The translations under genes were made by a program, and so were the position numbers. Below the pieces are notes generated by a model. That model had not been told where the DNA came from and did no database searches. It saw only the letters and a list, made by a program, of their open reading frames with translations. A stretch of 64,000 nucleotides of DNA from Candidatus Cloacimonadota bacterium (GTDB lineage Bacteria; Cloacimonadota; Cloacimonadia; Cloacimonadales; Cloacimonadaceae): contig JAKOXG010000004.1 in the NCBI GenBank assembly GCA_029781115.1, positions 181,415-245,414 of the forward strand. The letters are read 5' to 3'. The stretch's first letter is position 1, and each line of letters starts with the position of its first letter. Below are positions 42,901 through 52,587 of this stretch, in pieces.

Positions 42901-43649
42901 CACATATTGCCAAAGAGAATCCACGCTACGATGAAGTCCATGATCAGGATCGTGACCGAGCTATATACCACGGTGAGAGTGGTGGAAACTCCCACACCCT
43001 CTGCGCCACCTTTTGATCTGTCTCCAAAGTAGCAGCTGAGGCTGGTGATCAGAAAGCCGAATACTGCGGACTTTATCAGGCCACTAAAGAGGTCAAAGGG
43101 CTGGAAGTAGCTCTTCATATTGTTGAAAAAGGTATACCAGTGGATGCCATAGCGTAGTGCGGAGAAATACCAGGCGCAGATAATGCTTACCAGGTTGGCA
43201 TAGACCGTGAGCAGGGGGAAGCAGATCACTCCAGCCAGGATCCTGGGCATATAAAGAAACTCAGCTGGCGAGATGTTCATGCTTTGAAGGGCATCAAGCT
43301 GCTCGCTCACTCTCATGGTGCCGATCTCTGCTGCAATTGAAGCCCCCACTTTACCCGTCATCACCAGAGCAGTGAGCACCGGAGCCAGCTCCACCATGGT
43401 AGACTTTCCGATCAGCACGCTGAGCAGGTGGATGGGAATGTAACCTTTGGATTGATATACAGCTTGTAGGGCAGTGACCATACCAGTAAAGGCTGCGGTG
43501 AGCGTGATCAAAAAAAGCGAATCAAAGCCGATTCGCTTAAACTGCATGATTACCTCTTGGCGGCGTCGGGGGAGATGTCTCAAGCCGAATATCGCTTGAG
43601 CTGTGAATATAACGTAATCCCCCAAGCCAGAGAGAAACCTAAAACTCAT
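42900..43649 (-). CDS. Second MlaE family permease (no STAS domain)
   Basis: A 249-residue permease with five to six hydrophobic segments and the MlaE motifs LAPVLTALVMTGKVGASIAA, EQLDALQSMNISPAEFLYMP and the terminal KGGAEGVGVSTTLTVVYSS. Unlike the copy at 21.3 kb it lacks the STAS domain, and no MlaF or MlaD gene is adjacent. It overlaps dnaB by 11 nt and the ThiB-like gene by one base. It may pair with an unlinked MlaF-type ATPase or share the one encoded at 22.4 kb. Confidence 0.92.
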   Translation of the reverse strand: MSFRFLSGLGDYVIFTAQAIFGLRHLPRRRQEVIMQFKRIGFDSLFLITLTAAFTGMVTALQAVYQSKGYIPIHLLSVLIGKSTMVELAPVLTALVMTGKVGASIAAEIGTMRVSEQLDALQSMNISPAEFLYMPRILAGVICFPLLTVYANLVSIICAWYFSALRYGIHWYTFFNNMKSYFQPFDLFSGLIKSAVFGFLITSLSCYFGDRSKGGAEGVGVSTTLTVVYSSVTILIMDFIVAWILFGNM

Positions 43650-45015
43650 GTGTGTCTTCTACGGTGCGAAAGTTTGTGTATTCCCGCTCGAAATATAGGT
43701 CTACATAGCCGGTGGGGCCATGACGGTTCTTGCCGATGATGATCTCGGCAATGCCTGGTTTCTCGCTCTTCTCTTTGGTGTAATAATCATCCCTGTAGAT
43801 GAACATCACCAAGTCAGCATCCTGCTCAATGGCACCTGATTCCCTCAGGTCAGCCAGGACGGGACGCTTATCTTCACGTGTCTCCAGTTGACGGTTGAGC
43901 TGTGAAAGAGCCACCACAGGGATCTTCATGTCTTTGGCCAGTATCTTGAGAGCACGTGAGATCTCGGATATCTCTTGCTGGCGGTTTTCTCTATCTCGGG
44001 GCAGGGTCATCAGTTGCAAATAGTCTATCAGGATCAAGTCCAGCCCACCAATCTCAGCCGCCAAGCGCCGCGTCTTAGCTCTGATATCCAAGGGGGAGTT
44101 TGTCCCTGACTCATCTATGTATATGTGTTTGCTGGAAAGCACGTCTGATGCCTGCATGATATTGATCAGCTTCTCTTCATCCATTCCGAAGCCTCTCATC
44201 ATGCTATCCATCTTGACCTTTACCAGCGAGGAAAACATCCTCATGACCACTTCGTCTGCACTCATTTCCATGGTGAAGATAGCCACCTTTTTACCCAGTT
44301 CCACAGCTGCATGCGTGGCTATGTTGAGGGCAAGAGCCGTCTTTCCCATTGCCGGACGTGCAGCAACGATGATGAACTGACCTGGCCTGAAGCCACCTGT
44401 GAGAGCATCCAGCTTGGAAAAGCCGCTGGCAACACCTACCACAGGCTTACGTGTAGAAGCAATCAGGTCGATATTCTTCACCACCTGGCTGCTGATTTCT
44501 GCCATGTTGACGAAGCCTTGGTGTGAAGGAAGCTCAGCGATGCCGAAGATGGTCTGCTCTGCCTCGTCCACAATGTCTTTCACAGGCTTGGTAGAGCTGT
44601 AGCAGTTCTCGATGATGCCGTTGCACGCCACGATCAGATGCCTGAGCAGTGCCCTTTCGATCACGATGTTGAGGTGATATTCAAAGTTGGCACTGGATAC
44701 CACAAAGTCTGCCAGTTCACTAATATAGGGGAGACCTCCCACCTTGTCCAATTGATTGTTGCGTTGCAAGCGATCAATGAGAGTAAGGCTGTCTATCTCT
44801 ATGCTTTCGTTGAAGAGCTCCCTAATCGTGCGCAGGATGGTCTTATGAGCAGGTTTGGAGAGATATTCTTCCTTGATCATCTCGATCCCCTTGCTCACCA
44901 CATTGGCATCTATCAGCATGGCGGAAAGGATAGCTGCTTCAGCGTTATGATCCGCTGGCAATCCGCGCTCTGATATCTTGAGCGCTTGTGTGGTATCCTT
45001 TTTCTTACTCTGCAT
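43639..45015 (-). CDS. dnaB: Replicative DNA helicase DnaB
   Basis: A 458-residue hexameric helicase. The N-terminal domain begins LPADHNAEAAILSAMLID; the RecA-like domain shows Walker A AARPAMGKTALALNIA, Walker B LDLILIDYLQLM, FTMEMSADEVVMRM and the ending motif DLVMFIYRDDYY. There is no intein. It is followed by the second mlaE with an 11-nt overlap and preceded by coaD 9 nt away, placing replication and lipid/cofactor genes in one operon. Confidence 0.97.
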   Translation of the reverse strand: MQSKKKDTTQALKISERGLPADHNAEAAILSAMLIDANVVSKGIEMIKEEYLSKPAHKTILRTIRELFNESIEIDSLTLIDRLQRNNQLDKVGGLPYISELADFVVSSANFEYHLNIVIERALLRHLIVACNGIIENCYSSTKPVKDIVDEAEQTIFGIAELPSHQGFVNMAEISSQVVKNIDLIASTRKPVVGVASGFSKLDALTGGFRPGQFIIVAARPAMGKTALALNIATHAAVELGKKVAIFTMEMSADEVVMRMFSSLVKVKMDSMMRGFGMDEEKLINIMQASDVLSSKHIYIDESGTNSPLDIRAKTRRLAAEIGGLDLILIDYLQLMTLPRDRENRQQEISEISRALKILAKDMKIPVVALSQLNRQLETREDKRPVLADLRESGAIEQDADLVMFIYRDDYYTKEKSEKPGIAEIIIGKNRHGPTGYVDLYFEREYTNFRTVEDTHEF

Positions 45016-45024
45016 CTTTATTCT

Positions 45025-45504
45025 TTATGAAAGTCCGTTCTTTTGGTAATAATCCAGCACCGGCTGCGGGACAAAGTCTTCCAGTGGCGCCTTGAGGTCT
45101 GCAAGTTGCCTCACCATGGAAGATGATAGATACATATACTTGAGGCTGGGAACCAAAAATACAGTCTCGATCTCTGGCTTCAGCTTTCTATTGGTGATGG
45201 CCAGTGAGAGCTCATATTCAAAGTCAGAAACTGCTCGCAAGCCCCGGATCATGGTGTTGCACTGCATCTTCTTGGCAAAATCCACCGCCAAGCCGCTAAA
45301 GCTTACCACTTTCAGATTGGGGATGCCGACGGTTGATTCCTTGCAAAGTTGCAGCCTTTTCTCCAAGCTCAGATAGGGGTCTTTTCCGGTGTAATCTGCC
45401 ACTGCTAGGATCACTTCATCAAAGAACTCAACCGCTTTTTGCACTATATTTATGTGCCCCAGGGTGATGGGGTCGAAAGTGCCGGGATATAAAGCTCTGT
45501 GCAT
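45025..45504 (-). CDS. coaD: Pantetheine-phosphate adenylyltransferase
   Basis: A 159-residue enzyme converting 4'-phosphopantetheine to dephospho-CoA. The nucleotidyltransferase motif GTFDPITLGHINIV (TxGH form of HxGH), MIRGLRAVSDFEYEL and the ISSTxVR-equivalent YLSSSMVRQL are present. It begins 1 nt after pepP stops and is followed by dnaB. It acts in the same CoA pathway as panC and panD at 50.7-51.9 kb. Confidence 0.96.
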   Translation of the reverse strand: MHRALYPGTFDPITLGHINIVQKAVEFFDEVILAVADYTGKDPYLSLEKRLQLCKESTVGIPNLKVVSFSGLAVDFAKKMQCNTMIRGLRAVSDFEYELSLAITNRKLKPEIETVFLVPSLKYMYLSSSMVRQLADLKAPLEDFVPQPVLDYYQKNGLS

Positions 45505-45505
45505 A

Positions 45506-46729
45506 TTACTTCAAAGCCGCGCAACGGATCTCTTCGATCTCGCTGATTTCTTTGGGGATATTGGCAGAAAGCACGCAGTGCCCTTCTTCGGTGACCAGGA
45601 CGTCATCTTCGATGCGGACGCCCAAGTTTTCCTCGGGGATGTAGATGCCAGGTTCCACGGTGATCACATTGCCCACTTCCAAGACGGCATTGCGTCCACC
45701 TACGTCATGCGTATCCATGCCCAAAAAGTGGCTCACGCCGTGCATATAGTATTTGGTGATCTCATCCAAATCTTTGATCAGGCCGATTGCCAGGGCGGAT
45801 TCAGCCAAGAGCTCCCGTGTCTTGATCTGCAGATCCATCAAGGTCACGCCGGGTTCGATCATCTCAATGATCTCTTTCTGCACATCCAAGACAAGCTGAT
45901 AGATCTGTCTCTGACGATCGCTGAATCTCCCGCTCACGGGAAAGCATCTGGTGATGTCTGCACTATAATTATTGCAGGCAGCGCCCACGTCCATCAGCAC
46001 AATCTGTCCCTGCTCGATCTGACAGTTGTTTTGTCCATAGTGCAATGTGGCAGCATTGATGCCGGAAGCGATGATGGGTGCAAAGCCCCAATGGTGCAAA
46101 CCACTTCTCTGCATGCGGTAAAAGAGCATGGCTTCCAGCTCATATTCATACATCTGGGCACGAGCCTGCTTGAAGATATCCAGGATGCCTTCGCCGGTGA
46201 CGTCAATCGCCTTTTGCAATTGCTCAATCTCCCAGGCGTCCTTGACCTTCCTCAAAGGAGTGATCAGGGGTGTGATGTCGGCAAGTTGAATCTGCGGATA
46301 GCGACTGCGGATAGGCTCAAGCTTATAGAGCGCATAGTTCAGAGGCTGATCCAGTGCGACATAGCCGATATTGGCATAGAGCTTATTCAGCATGGGACAC
46401 CACATGGAAAGTGTAGCATCAAATTCATCCAAATAAAGCACTCCGTTGATCCCACTGATCTCCTGCGCTTCATCTTTGGTCATCTTTTTGCCATCCCACA
46501 CCTCACGCTCGGGTATTCCCCGCTCGATAAAGAGCGTTTCTTGCACGATATCGCCATTCTTGATAAGGAGCAGAATGGCATTGGGGATATTGAGTCCGGT
46601 GAGATACAGGAAGTTGTTATCTTGAGAAAACTTGCGTAGGTTTTGAGCTTGGTTTGCAAACAGTATGCAAGCCTCGCCATTTTGCAGCGAAGCTCCAAGG
46701 CTCTCTCTGCGAGCTTTTGTATAGTTCAT
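45506..46729 (-). CDS. pepP: Xaa-Pro aminopeptidase (M24 family)
   Basis: A 407-residue dinuclear metallopeptidase releasing N-terminal residues next to proline. The pita-bread metal ligands are visible in order: VLMDVGAACNNYSADITR (two Asp), the His in HGVSHFLGMDTHD, VITVEPGIYIPE (Glu) and GVRIEDDVLVT (Glu). The N-terminal ~170 residues form the creatinase-type domain. It is co-oriented with coaD (1-nt gap) and an upstream lipoprotein gene (18-nt gap). A prolidase specificity cannot be excluded. Confidence 0.93.
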   Translation of the reverse strand: MNYTKARRESLGASLQNGEACILFANQAQNLRKFSQDNNFLYLTGLNIPNAILLLIKNGDIVQETLFIERGIPEREVWDGKKMTKDEAQEISGINGVLYLDEFDATLSMWCPMLNKLYANIGYVALDQPLNYALYKLEPIRSRYPQIQLADITPLITPLRKVKDAWEIEQLQKAIDVTGEGILDIFKQARAQMYEYELEAMLFYRMQRSGLHHWGFAPIIASGINAATLHYGQNNCQIEQGQIVLMDVGAACNNYSADITRCFPVSGRFSDRQRQIYQLVLDVQKEIIEMIEPGVTLMDLQIKTRELLAESALAIGLIKDLDEITKYYMHGVSHFLGMDTHDVGGRNAVLEVGNVITVEPGIYIPEENLGVRIEDDVLVTEEGHCVLSANIPKEISEIEEIRCAALK

Positions 46730-46747
46730 TTTGTCCTTACAGATTGG

Positions 46748-47359
46748 TTAGTTTGCTTTACGAAGGATTACTTCGGATTTGGTGCTGCCGGTTCCAGTAG
46801 TTTTATTTGTCTCGGCAAAATTCACAAAGTCAGAGATCGACAGCTCCAAAGTCACGTCGTCCGTGATAGTTTGGTTCATGCAATACAAGGGGGAGCCATC
46901 TTCTGTGATCACTCTGAAGTCCCAGCTTCCTTTCTTGATGCTCCAGGTGAGGGCAGATCCCTGTGTCATATTGCCGCTGATCTGGTTTTCACCAAATCCT
47001 GTATCATCGTGGCGTGAGATATTGATTTCTGTGATTACGAGGGTGGTATCATTGGTGATCGTGACAGCGCCGCAATCTGCAAACACGGTCACTGTGGTGG
47101 GCAGGCCCTTGGTTACCTGACGTTCCACGGTTGTAGGATACACATACAAGCCTTCATATTTCACGGTGACGCCTGTATCTTCGGTATATGTGCGGCTCCA
47201 GCCACTTCCAGATTCGATGGTAAATTCCGCAGCATCATCCACCTTTGCGGTGATGGGTGCATTGGTGCGGTTACGGATGCGCAATTCAGCGTCATCTTCA
47301 CAAGCTACGAGCATGAGTCCCATGAGGACTAAAAGAATAATGATCAGGTATCTTTGCAT
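46748..47359 (-). CDS. Lipoprotein of unknown function
   Basis: 203 residues with a lipoprotein signal (GLMLVAC, Cys 20) followed by a beta-rich sequence (LRIRNRTNAPITAKVDD, VTVFADCGAVTITNDT, LTWSIKKGSWDFRVI). No family was recognised. The fold looks like one or two small Ig-like or C2-like sandwiches. AGGAG precedes the ATG. It sits in the housekeeping operon 12 nt after clpX and 18 nt before pepP. Confidence 0.75.
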   Translation of the reverse strand: MQRYLIIILLVLMGLMLVACEDDAELRIRNRTNAPITAKVDDAAEFTIESGSGWSRTYTEDTGVTVKYEGLYVYPTTVERQVTKGLPTTVTVFADCGAVTITNDTTLVITEINISRHDDTGFGENQISGNMTQGSALTWSIKKGSWDFRVITEDGSPLYCMNQTITDDVTLELSISDFVNFAETNKTTGTGSTKSEVILRKAN

Positions 47360-47371
47360 GATATTCTCCTT

Positions 47372-48604
47372 TTATTTTGATACGGTATGATGTTGGTTTT
47401 CTGATTTGAATATAGGTGGTCTGGTCTGTAAAACCGCTTCTTTGGTGATGGTGCAGCTATCCCACTGAGGGTTGTCCGGAAGTTCATACATGATCTTGAG
47501 CATAAACTTTTCCATGATGCTCCTCAGACCTCGTGCACCCGTCTTTTGGTTGATGGCGATCTTGGCGATCTCTGCCAGAGCGTCTTGTTCCCAATTGAGC
47601 TTCACTCCATCCAGCTCGAAATACTTTTCATATTGTTTACAGATGGCGTTTTTGGGTTCGGTAAGGATGGCCATCAATGCCTCTTCCGAAAGTTCATGCA
47701 AGGTGCAGATTACCGGCAGCCTGCCGATGAGCTCTGGGATGAGGCCATATTTGAGCAAATCCGAGCCATTGGCATGCTCAAAGATATTGGTGTCGTCCAG
47801 CTTTTCCGAGAGCTTTACATCAAAGCCGATGACTTTCTTATCCATGCGTTCCTTGATGATCTTCTCCAGGCCAAAGAAGGCTCCACCGGCTATAAAGAGG
47901 ATATTGGTGGTATCCATCTCGATAAAATCCTGTTGAGGGTGCTTCCTGCCGCCTTTTGGGGGGACGTTGACTTTGGTGCCTTCCAAGATTTTGAGCAATG
48001 CCTGCTGCACACCTTCGCCAGAAACGTCTCTGGTGATGGATGGAGTCTCAGACTTTCTGCTGATCTTGTCCATTTCATCGATATAGACGATGCCGTGCTC
48101 GGCTTTTTGCACGTCATAATCCGCAGCTTGCAGGAGGCGCACCAAGATGTTTTCCACGTCTTCGCCCACATATCCGGCTTCAGTTAGGGTTGTGGCATCC
48201 GAGATGGCAAAAGGCACTTTCAAAAAGTTTGCCAAAGTTTGAGCGATCAAGGTCTTACCGCATCCTGTGGGCCCGATCATGAGGATATTGCTCTTTTCCA
48301 GCTTAACGTCATCCATCCTGCTTTGCCTGAAGATGCGCTTGTAATGGTTGTAAACAGCCACAGAGATGATCATCTTGGCGTGTTCCTGACCTATCACATA
48401 CTGGTCCAAATAGCTCTTGATCTTGCTGGGAATGGGCAAATCAAGGTCTTTGTGCTCCTCTGGCACATCAGTAGCCGTCAAGACATTGTGGCACATAGCG
48501 ATGCATTCATCGCATATATTGCCGGAGATGCCGCGGATCAAGGTGCCTACTTCAGCCTCTGATCTGCCGCAAAACGAACAGGTTTCAGTCCTAAATTTAT
48601 CCAA
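47372..48604 (-). CDS. clpX: ATP-dependent Clp protease ATP-binding subunit ClpX
   Basis: A 410-residue AAA+ unfoldase. The N-terminal C4 zinc finger (CSFCG ... CDECI) binds adaptors and substrates; Walker [13 protein letters not shown], pore loop GYVGEDVE, Walker [13 protein letters not shown] and the ClpP-docking IGF in KVIGFDV are all present. The start codon is TTG, supported by AGGAG 6 nt upstream (CAGGAGAGATTTTG). It lies 68 bp after clpP and acts with it. Confidence 0.97.
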   Translation of the reverse strand: MDKFRTETCSFCGRSEAEVGTLIRGISGNICDECIAMCHNVLTATDVPEEHKDLDLPIPSKIKSYLDQYVIGQEHAKMIISVAVYNHYKRIFRQSRMDDVKLEKSNILMIGPTGCGKTLIAQTLANFLKVPFAISDATTLTEAGYVGEDVENILVRLLQAADYDVQKAEHGIVYIDEMDKISRKSETPSITRDVSGEGVQQALLKILEGTKVNVPPKGGRKHPQQDFIEMDTTNILFIAGGAFFGLEKIIKERMDKKVIGFDVKLSEKLDDTNIFEHANGSDLLKYGLIPELIGRLPVICTLHELSEEALMAILTEPKNAICKQYEKYFELDGVKLNWEQDALAEIAKIAINQKTGARGLRSIMEKFMLKIMYELPDNPQWDSCTITKEAVLQTRPPIFKSENQHHTVSK

Positions 48605-48672
48605 AATCTCTCCTGAAGATTGTGTTTTTCATTGTCGTGTCTTGTATATCGGAGATGCTGATTTTCGTCAAG

Positions 48673-49257
48673 CTATTTCCTCACCGTGATCACTTCGTCG
48701 ATCAATCCATATTCTTTAGCTTCAGTTGCGCTCATGAAATAGTTGCGATCTGTATCCGCAACGATCTGTTCCAAGGGACGTCCGGTGTGTTTGTGCAAAA
48801 GCTCATTCATCACTTCTCTGAGGTAGAGGATTTCCTTGGCTTGGATCTCAATATCACTTGCCTGGCCTTGTGCGCCACCCAGAGGTTGGTGGATCATGAT
48901 TCTGCTATAGGGGAGAGCGGTGCGCTTTCCTTTGGCTCCGGATGCCAAAAGCATGGCAGCCATGCTGGCAGCCTGACCGATGCAGATGGTGCTCACCTTG
49001 GGTTTGATGTATTGCATGGTGTCGTAAATGGCCAATCCGGAGGAGATTACTCCACCCGGTGAGTTGATATACATATAGATATCTGCATTGGCATCTTCAC
49101 CTTCCAGGTGCAAAAGCTGCGCCACGATGGAGTTTGCCAGATTGTCTTCTATCACTCCGCTCACAAATACGATTCTATCCTTGAGCAATCTGGAGTAGAT
49201 GTCATATGCGCGCTCTACGCGCCCCACTTGTTCTATCACCATAGGGATGTAGTTCAT
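48673..49257 (-). CDS. clpP: ATP-dependent Clp protease proteolytic subunit ClpP
   Basis: A 194-residue serine protease forming the two-ring barrel. The catalytic triad is visible as Ser in [10 protein letters not shown], His in [11 protein letters not shown] and Asp in [10 protein letters not shown]. The [17 protein letters not shown] head-domain motif is standard. It overlaps the trigger factor stop by one base, giving the common tig-clpP-clpX order. Confidence 0.98.
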   Translation of the reverse strand: MNYIPMVIEQVGRVERAYDIYSRLLKDRIVFVSGVIEDNLANSIVAQLLHLEGEDANADIYMYINSPGGVISSGLAIYDTMQYIKPKVSTICIGQAASMAAMLLASGAKGKRTALPYSRIMIHQPLGGAQGQASDIEIQAKEILYLREVMNELLHKHTGRPLEQIVADTDRNYFMSATEAKEYGLIDEVITVRK

Positions 49258-50555
49258 TAGGCCTCCTTTTCTTCTGTGCTGTCTTCAGTGTCGACAGCCG
49301 TTTCTTCGGGTTCAGGCGGATCCACGAAGGTGGCTTTGGCCGCCAATTCTCTCAGCATAAACCAGTTTGTAGCCTGATCGATAAAGTCTTCATCCTGGAT
49401 TCTTGCGCTATTTTGCTCTGTCCAAGCCTCCACGGTCATGTCTGCCATGATGGCGTTGTGCTCAATATATTCGTCCATCTTGCCTTCATCAAAGGCATAA
49501 CCGGTGAGCTTGCGCAAGGCTTTGGTCACATAGAGGCTGATCATCTGGTTGCTAAATTCCATCCGGTATTGCATTTCCAGATATTTACGATACACTTCCT
49601 GTTCCTTTTCCAGATTCGCCAGTTCGTTTTCCACCACATAGTTCAGAGTGCGCTCAGGCAGTTGGAAAGGATTGTCTGCATAAAACTTGTGGATGATGGC
49701 TCTGTTTTCACCTTCCAGATTTCCATGCTCGATTCTGAGGCGAAGATCATCGCTCAACTGCTGTTTCAAGGCAGCAAGGTCATCAAACCCCAAATCCTTG
49801 GCAAAGTCATCATTGATCTCAGGAACTTTGAGGCGCATAATCTCATTTACCATCACGCTGCAGCTATAGCTCATCTCGTTGTCAAGCTCAGGGAAACTGT
49901 TGTGGGTCAGCAGCTTGAGTCCATTGCCATTGAGGCTGATATTCACAGTATCGCCCACCTTGCTGTCCAGGAGGGCATTGCTGCTGCGCATGGGCGGGTT
50001 TTCGCCGGCATAGAGTATCACATCCACGGGTTCATCGTCATTTTGCCCGATAATCGTGAGGCTGCAGTTCAAAGCATCGCCTTCCTCTGCGCTCTCCACC
50101 TGTTCATAGGTGCGGTTTTTATTTGCGGTATCATTTAAGATATAATCCACTTGGCTTTCCACGCTGAGGTGTTTGTAGGGCACCTCAAAGGGTTCTGGGA
50201 TGGTGAGTTCCACTTCGGGCTCCTGCTCGATTTCCACCACGATAACCAGCTCCTGCTCATCTTCCCACTTCAGGTCTTTCACCATGGGCATGGCCAGATA
50301 GCCGATCTGATGCTCGGTGACCGCTTGGCCAAAATACTTATCCGTAGCATCTTCCATAAAACTGGCTACGATGGAATCCTTGTATTCGCGCTCCACTCTG
50401 GCCAAAGGTGCTTTACCCTTGCGGAAACCTGGGATCTGTATGCGTCTTGCGCTCTTTTCCAAATACTTACGATACTCTTCCTGTGCCTGGCTCGCCTCCA
50501 CCGTGATGGTGAGTTCCTTGGTGACAGGATCAATTTGTTTGATGTCTACTTGCAC
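49257..50555 (-). CDS. tig: Trigger factor
   Basis: A 432-residue ribosome-associated chaperone. The ribosome-binding signature [16 protein letters not shown] is at ~43-58; the middle PPIase domain is divergent ([18 protein letters not shown]), and the C-terminal helical arms follow, ending in an acidic tail ([16 protein letters not shown]). The start is GTG with AAGGAG 7 nt upstream. It is the first gene of the long minus-strand housekeeping run. Confidence 0.95.
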   Translation of the reverse strand: MQVDIKQIDPVTKELTITVEASQAQEEYRKYLEKSARRIQIPGFRKGKAPLARVEREYKDSIVASFMEDATDKYFGQAVTEHQIGYLAMPMVKDLKWEDEQELVIVVEIEQEPEVELTIPEPFEVPYKHLSVESQVDYILNDTANKNRTYEQVESAEEGDALNCSLTIIGQNDDEPVDVILYAGENPPMRSSNALLDSKVGDTVNISLNGNGLKLLTHNSFPELDNEMSYSCSVMVNEIMRLKVPEINDDFAKDLGFDDLAALKQQLSDDLRLRIEHGNLEGENRAIIHKFYADNPFQLPERTLNYVVENELANLEKEQEVYRKYLEMQYRMEFSNQMISLYVTKALRKLTGYAFDEGKMDEYIEHNAIMADMTVEAWTEQNSARIQDEDFIDQATNWFMLRELAAKATFVDPPEPEETAVDTEDSTEEKEA

Positions 50556-50588
50556 GATTTATCTCCTTAAGATGTAAAAAATCAAATC

Positions 50589-50674
50589 TGGTGCGAAAGA
50601 GGGGACTTGAACCCCTATAGGTAAAACCTACTGGATCCTAAGTCCAGCGCGTCTGCCAATTCCGCCACTTTCGC
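50589..50674 (-). tRNA. tRNA-Leu (anticodon TAG)
   Basis: On the minus strand the acceptor GCGAAAG pairs with CTTTCGC followed by A and an encoded CCA. The anticodon stem-loop CTGGACTTAGGATCCAG gives anticodon TAG, the T-arm contains GGTTCAAGTCCC, and a long variable arm (TAGGTTTTACCTA) marks a class II tRNA, consistent with leucine. Confidence 0.95.
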
Positions 50675-50728
50675 ACATAACATTTGTAATCTTCAGTGAA
50701 TGCCAAGTTTTACGAGAGGCTTCAAAAG

Positions 50729-51568
50729 TCAAGCTTTTAATGCCATATTATCGATTAGACGCGTTTTGCCAAAATACACTGCCAACATCATACGTGTGTC
50801 AGCTTCAGCCTCTTGCACACTTTGCAGCGAAAGGGGATTCACACATTCTATATAATCTATGCGTCCACCGGAATCTTGAATTGACTTTTTGATAGTTTCG
50901 ATGATGCGCCCACAATCCCGCTCGCCCTGCTCAAACAGTTCCCTCGCCTTGAGCAGCCCATGATATAAACTCAGAGCCTGCTTGCGCTCACTCGGGTTGA
51001 GATAGCTATTGCGAGAACTCATCGCCAAGCCATCAGATTCTCTCACGATGGGGCAGGCCACTATCTCGCAATCCAAGTGTAGATCAATCACCATCTGTTT
51101 GAGGATGCGCAATTGCTGGTAATCCTTGAGCCCCATATACATATGATCCGCTGCGGTGATGTTGATCAGCTTGAGCACGATCGTCGCCACGCCGCGGAAG
51201 TGACCCGGACGGCTCTTGCCGCAAAGCACGCTGGCAAGCTTATCCGGCACCACCCAGGTGTCAAAGCCATCGGGATACATGGTTTGCGCAGTGGGCGTAA
51301 ATACATATCCCGCACCGCATTCTTTCAAAAGGCCTGCGTCCCTTTCCAAATCCCGCGGATAGGTGGCCAAATCCTCATTTGGCCCAAATTGGCTGGGATT
51401 CACAAAGATAGACACCACGGTATTGGGGTTTTCTTTCACACTCTGCTTCACCAGAGAGAGATGACCTTCGTGCAAATAGCCCATCGTGGGCACAAAACCC
51501 AAAGAGCCTTCTTGCTTTAGAGAGCGGCAAAGGGATTTGACCAGAGAAATATCTTGAATGATCTGCAT
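50729..51568 (-). CDS. panC: Pantothenate synthetase
   Basis: A 279-residue ligase joining pantoate and beta-alanine with ATP. The ATP motif TMGYLHEGHLSLV, SRPGHFRGVATIVLKL, KDYQQLRIL and VRESDGLAMSSRNSYL are complete. The start abuts the panD stop (0-nt gap), so panD and panC form an operon supplying pantothenate for CoA, with coaD acting downstream in the pathway. Confidence 0.97.
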   Translation of the reverse strand: MQIIQDISLVKSLCRSLKQEGSLGFVPTMGYLHEGHLSLVKQSVKENPNTVVSIFVNPSQFGPNEDLATYPRDLERDAGLLKECGAGYVFTPTAQTMYPDGFDTWVVPDKLASVLCGKSRPGHFRGVATIVLKLINITAADHMYMGLKDYQQLRILKQMVIDLHLDCEIVACPIVRESDGLAMSSRNSYLNPSERKQALSLYHGLLKARELFEQGERDCGRIIETIKKSIQDSGGRIDYIECVNPLSLQSVQEAEADTRMMLAVYFGKTRLIDNMALKA

Positions 51569-51919
51569 TTATTTGATGGGACGGTTATTTGCGTCCAATA
51601 CAACGATGGTGGGCTGATGAGCCTCAGCCTCTTTATCATCCATCAAGCCATAATTGACGATGATCACGATATCGCCAACCATGGCTTTGCGAGCGGCGGC
51701 ACCATTGATGCCAATTTCGCCGCTGCCGCGCTCTCCTTCGATGATGTAGGTGGAAAAGCGCTCGCCATTATTCACATTGAAAATCTCCACCTTTTCAAAA
51801 GGACGCATTCCGGCCGCCTCAAGAAGATCGGGGTCTATCTTGATGCTACCGTTATAATTTATATCACATTCCGTGACGGTACCACGGTGTAGTTTGGATA
51901 GTAGGATGTGTCTTAACAT
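51569..51919 (-). CDS. panD: Aspartate 1-decarboxylase
   Basis: A 116-residue pyruvoyl enzyme making beta-alanine. The self-cleavage site YNGS places the serine at residue 25 when translation starts at the ATG at 51919, exactly as in characterised PanD proteins; HILLSKLHRGTVTECDINY and GAAARKAMVGDIVIIVNYG match the family. An in-frame ATG at 51937 would add six residues. Neither start has an ideally spaced ribosome-binding site (GGAG is 12 nt before 51919). It is directly followed by panC. Confidence 0.93.
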   Translation of the reverse strand: MLRHILLSKLHRGTVTECDINYNGSIKIDPDLLEAAGMRPFEKVEIFNVNNGERFSTYIIEGERGSGEIGINGAAARKAMVGDIVIIVNYGLMDDKEAEAHQPTIVVLDANNRPIK

Positions 51920-51937
51920 CAGCGTTTTTTGCTCCAT

Positions 51938-52587
51938 ATATATGAAATCCAGTCCATGTTTTTAGAGCGTTGGTTTTAGTCAAGAGTTAATTTAAATTCA
52001 ATTTCAAAGTGCTTTGTGAAGAACACTCTTGCTGATCAATATTATAGAACTATCTGCCTTTTTGCGCAGAAAAAACTGCCAGATTTCAGCCAAAACCTAC
52101 ACTAAACAGGAAGCGGTAAAATTGGAATGAAAATCAATATTTGACCTGTAGGCAGAAATGGGTAACCTAAAACATGCTTTTTCGACCCCTCGCAAATGCC
52201 CATTTCATGCGGCTTGCCAACTCCTTCCCTGCTGCTCTCCTGCTCCTCGAGTAAGTAACGAGTAGGAAAGCAGGCAGTTAGGAGTAAGAGCGAAGCAGAG
52301 ACAAAGACAGCTCTCGGAGGACGGTCAACCGAAGGCAAAAGTCAATATTTGCGAATACACCAGTGGTGCGTCAAATATAATAATGCCTACTAATATGGTA
52401 GGTGAATATCTTGGGCTGAAGCAAAATAATGATTGACGAAATAATGCAACTTTTTAAGATTTGCACCAGCAACTGAAATGATAGATAAAGATATTGATGA
52501 TAGTAAACCCAAAACTGCTAAGACAGAGCCTCAGAGGACTGGCCAATGAGGAACTGACTGAAGCAAATAAACAATAAGGAGCAAAAG
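51938..52587. other. Divergent intergenic region containing repeat copy C
   Basis: A 650-bp gap between panD (minus) and a small membrane protein gene (plus), holding the inverted third repeat copy. To the right a palindrome-like CCTACTAATATGGTAGG (about 52387-52403) is similar to motifs near copies A and B. A weak plus-strand promoter (TTGACG 52433-52438, 16 nt, TAAGAT 52455-52460) is possible. No protein gene is seen. Confidence 0.5.
52134..52351 (-). repeat. 218-bp intergenic repeat, copy C
   Basis: It has the same length as copies A and B but opposite orientation. The end at 52134 reads TCAATATTTGAC; the other end, on the minus strand, reads GCAAATATTGACTTTTGCC. The hairpin arms (on minus: CTGCTTTCCTACTCG and GAGGAGCAGGAGAGCAGCAGG) and GCCGCATGAAATGGGCATTT are shared with copy A. 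Confidence 0.85.

Noticed and set aside
45452..46639. A 395-codon open frame on the plus strand opposite coaD/pepP
   Set aside because: It is antisense to pepP, whose metal-ligand motifs are complete; the plus-strand product has no recognisable motif and no ribosome-binding site.
52102..52338. Short open frame within repeat copy C, with similar frames near copies A and B
   Set aside because: The frames are not conserved between copies, which carry indels and substitutions incompatible with shared coding; the hairpin explains the conservation better.
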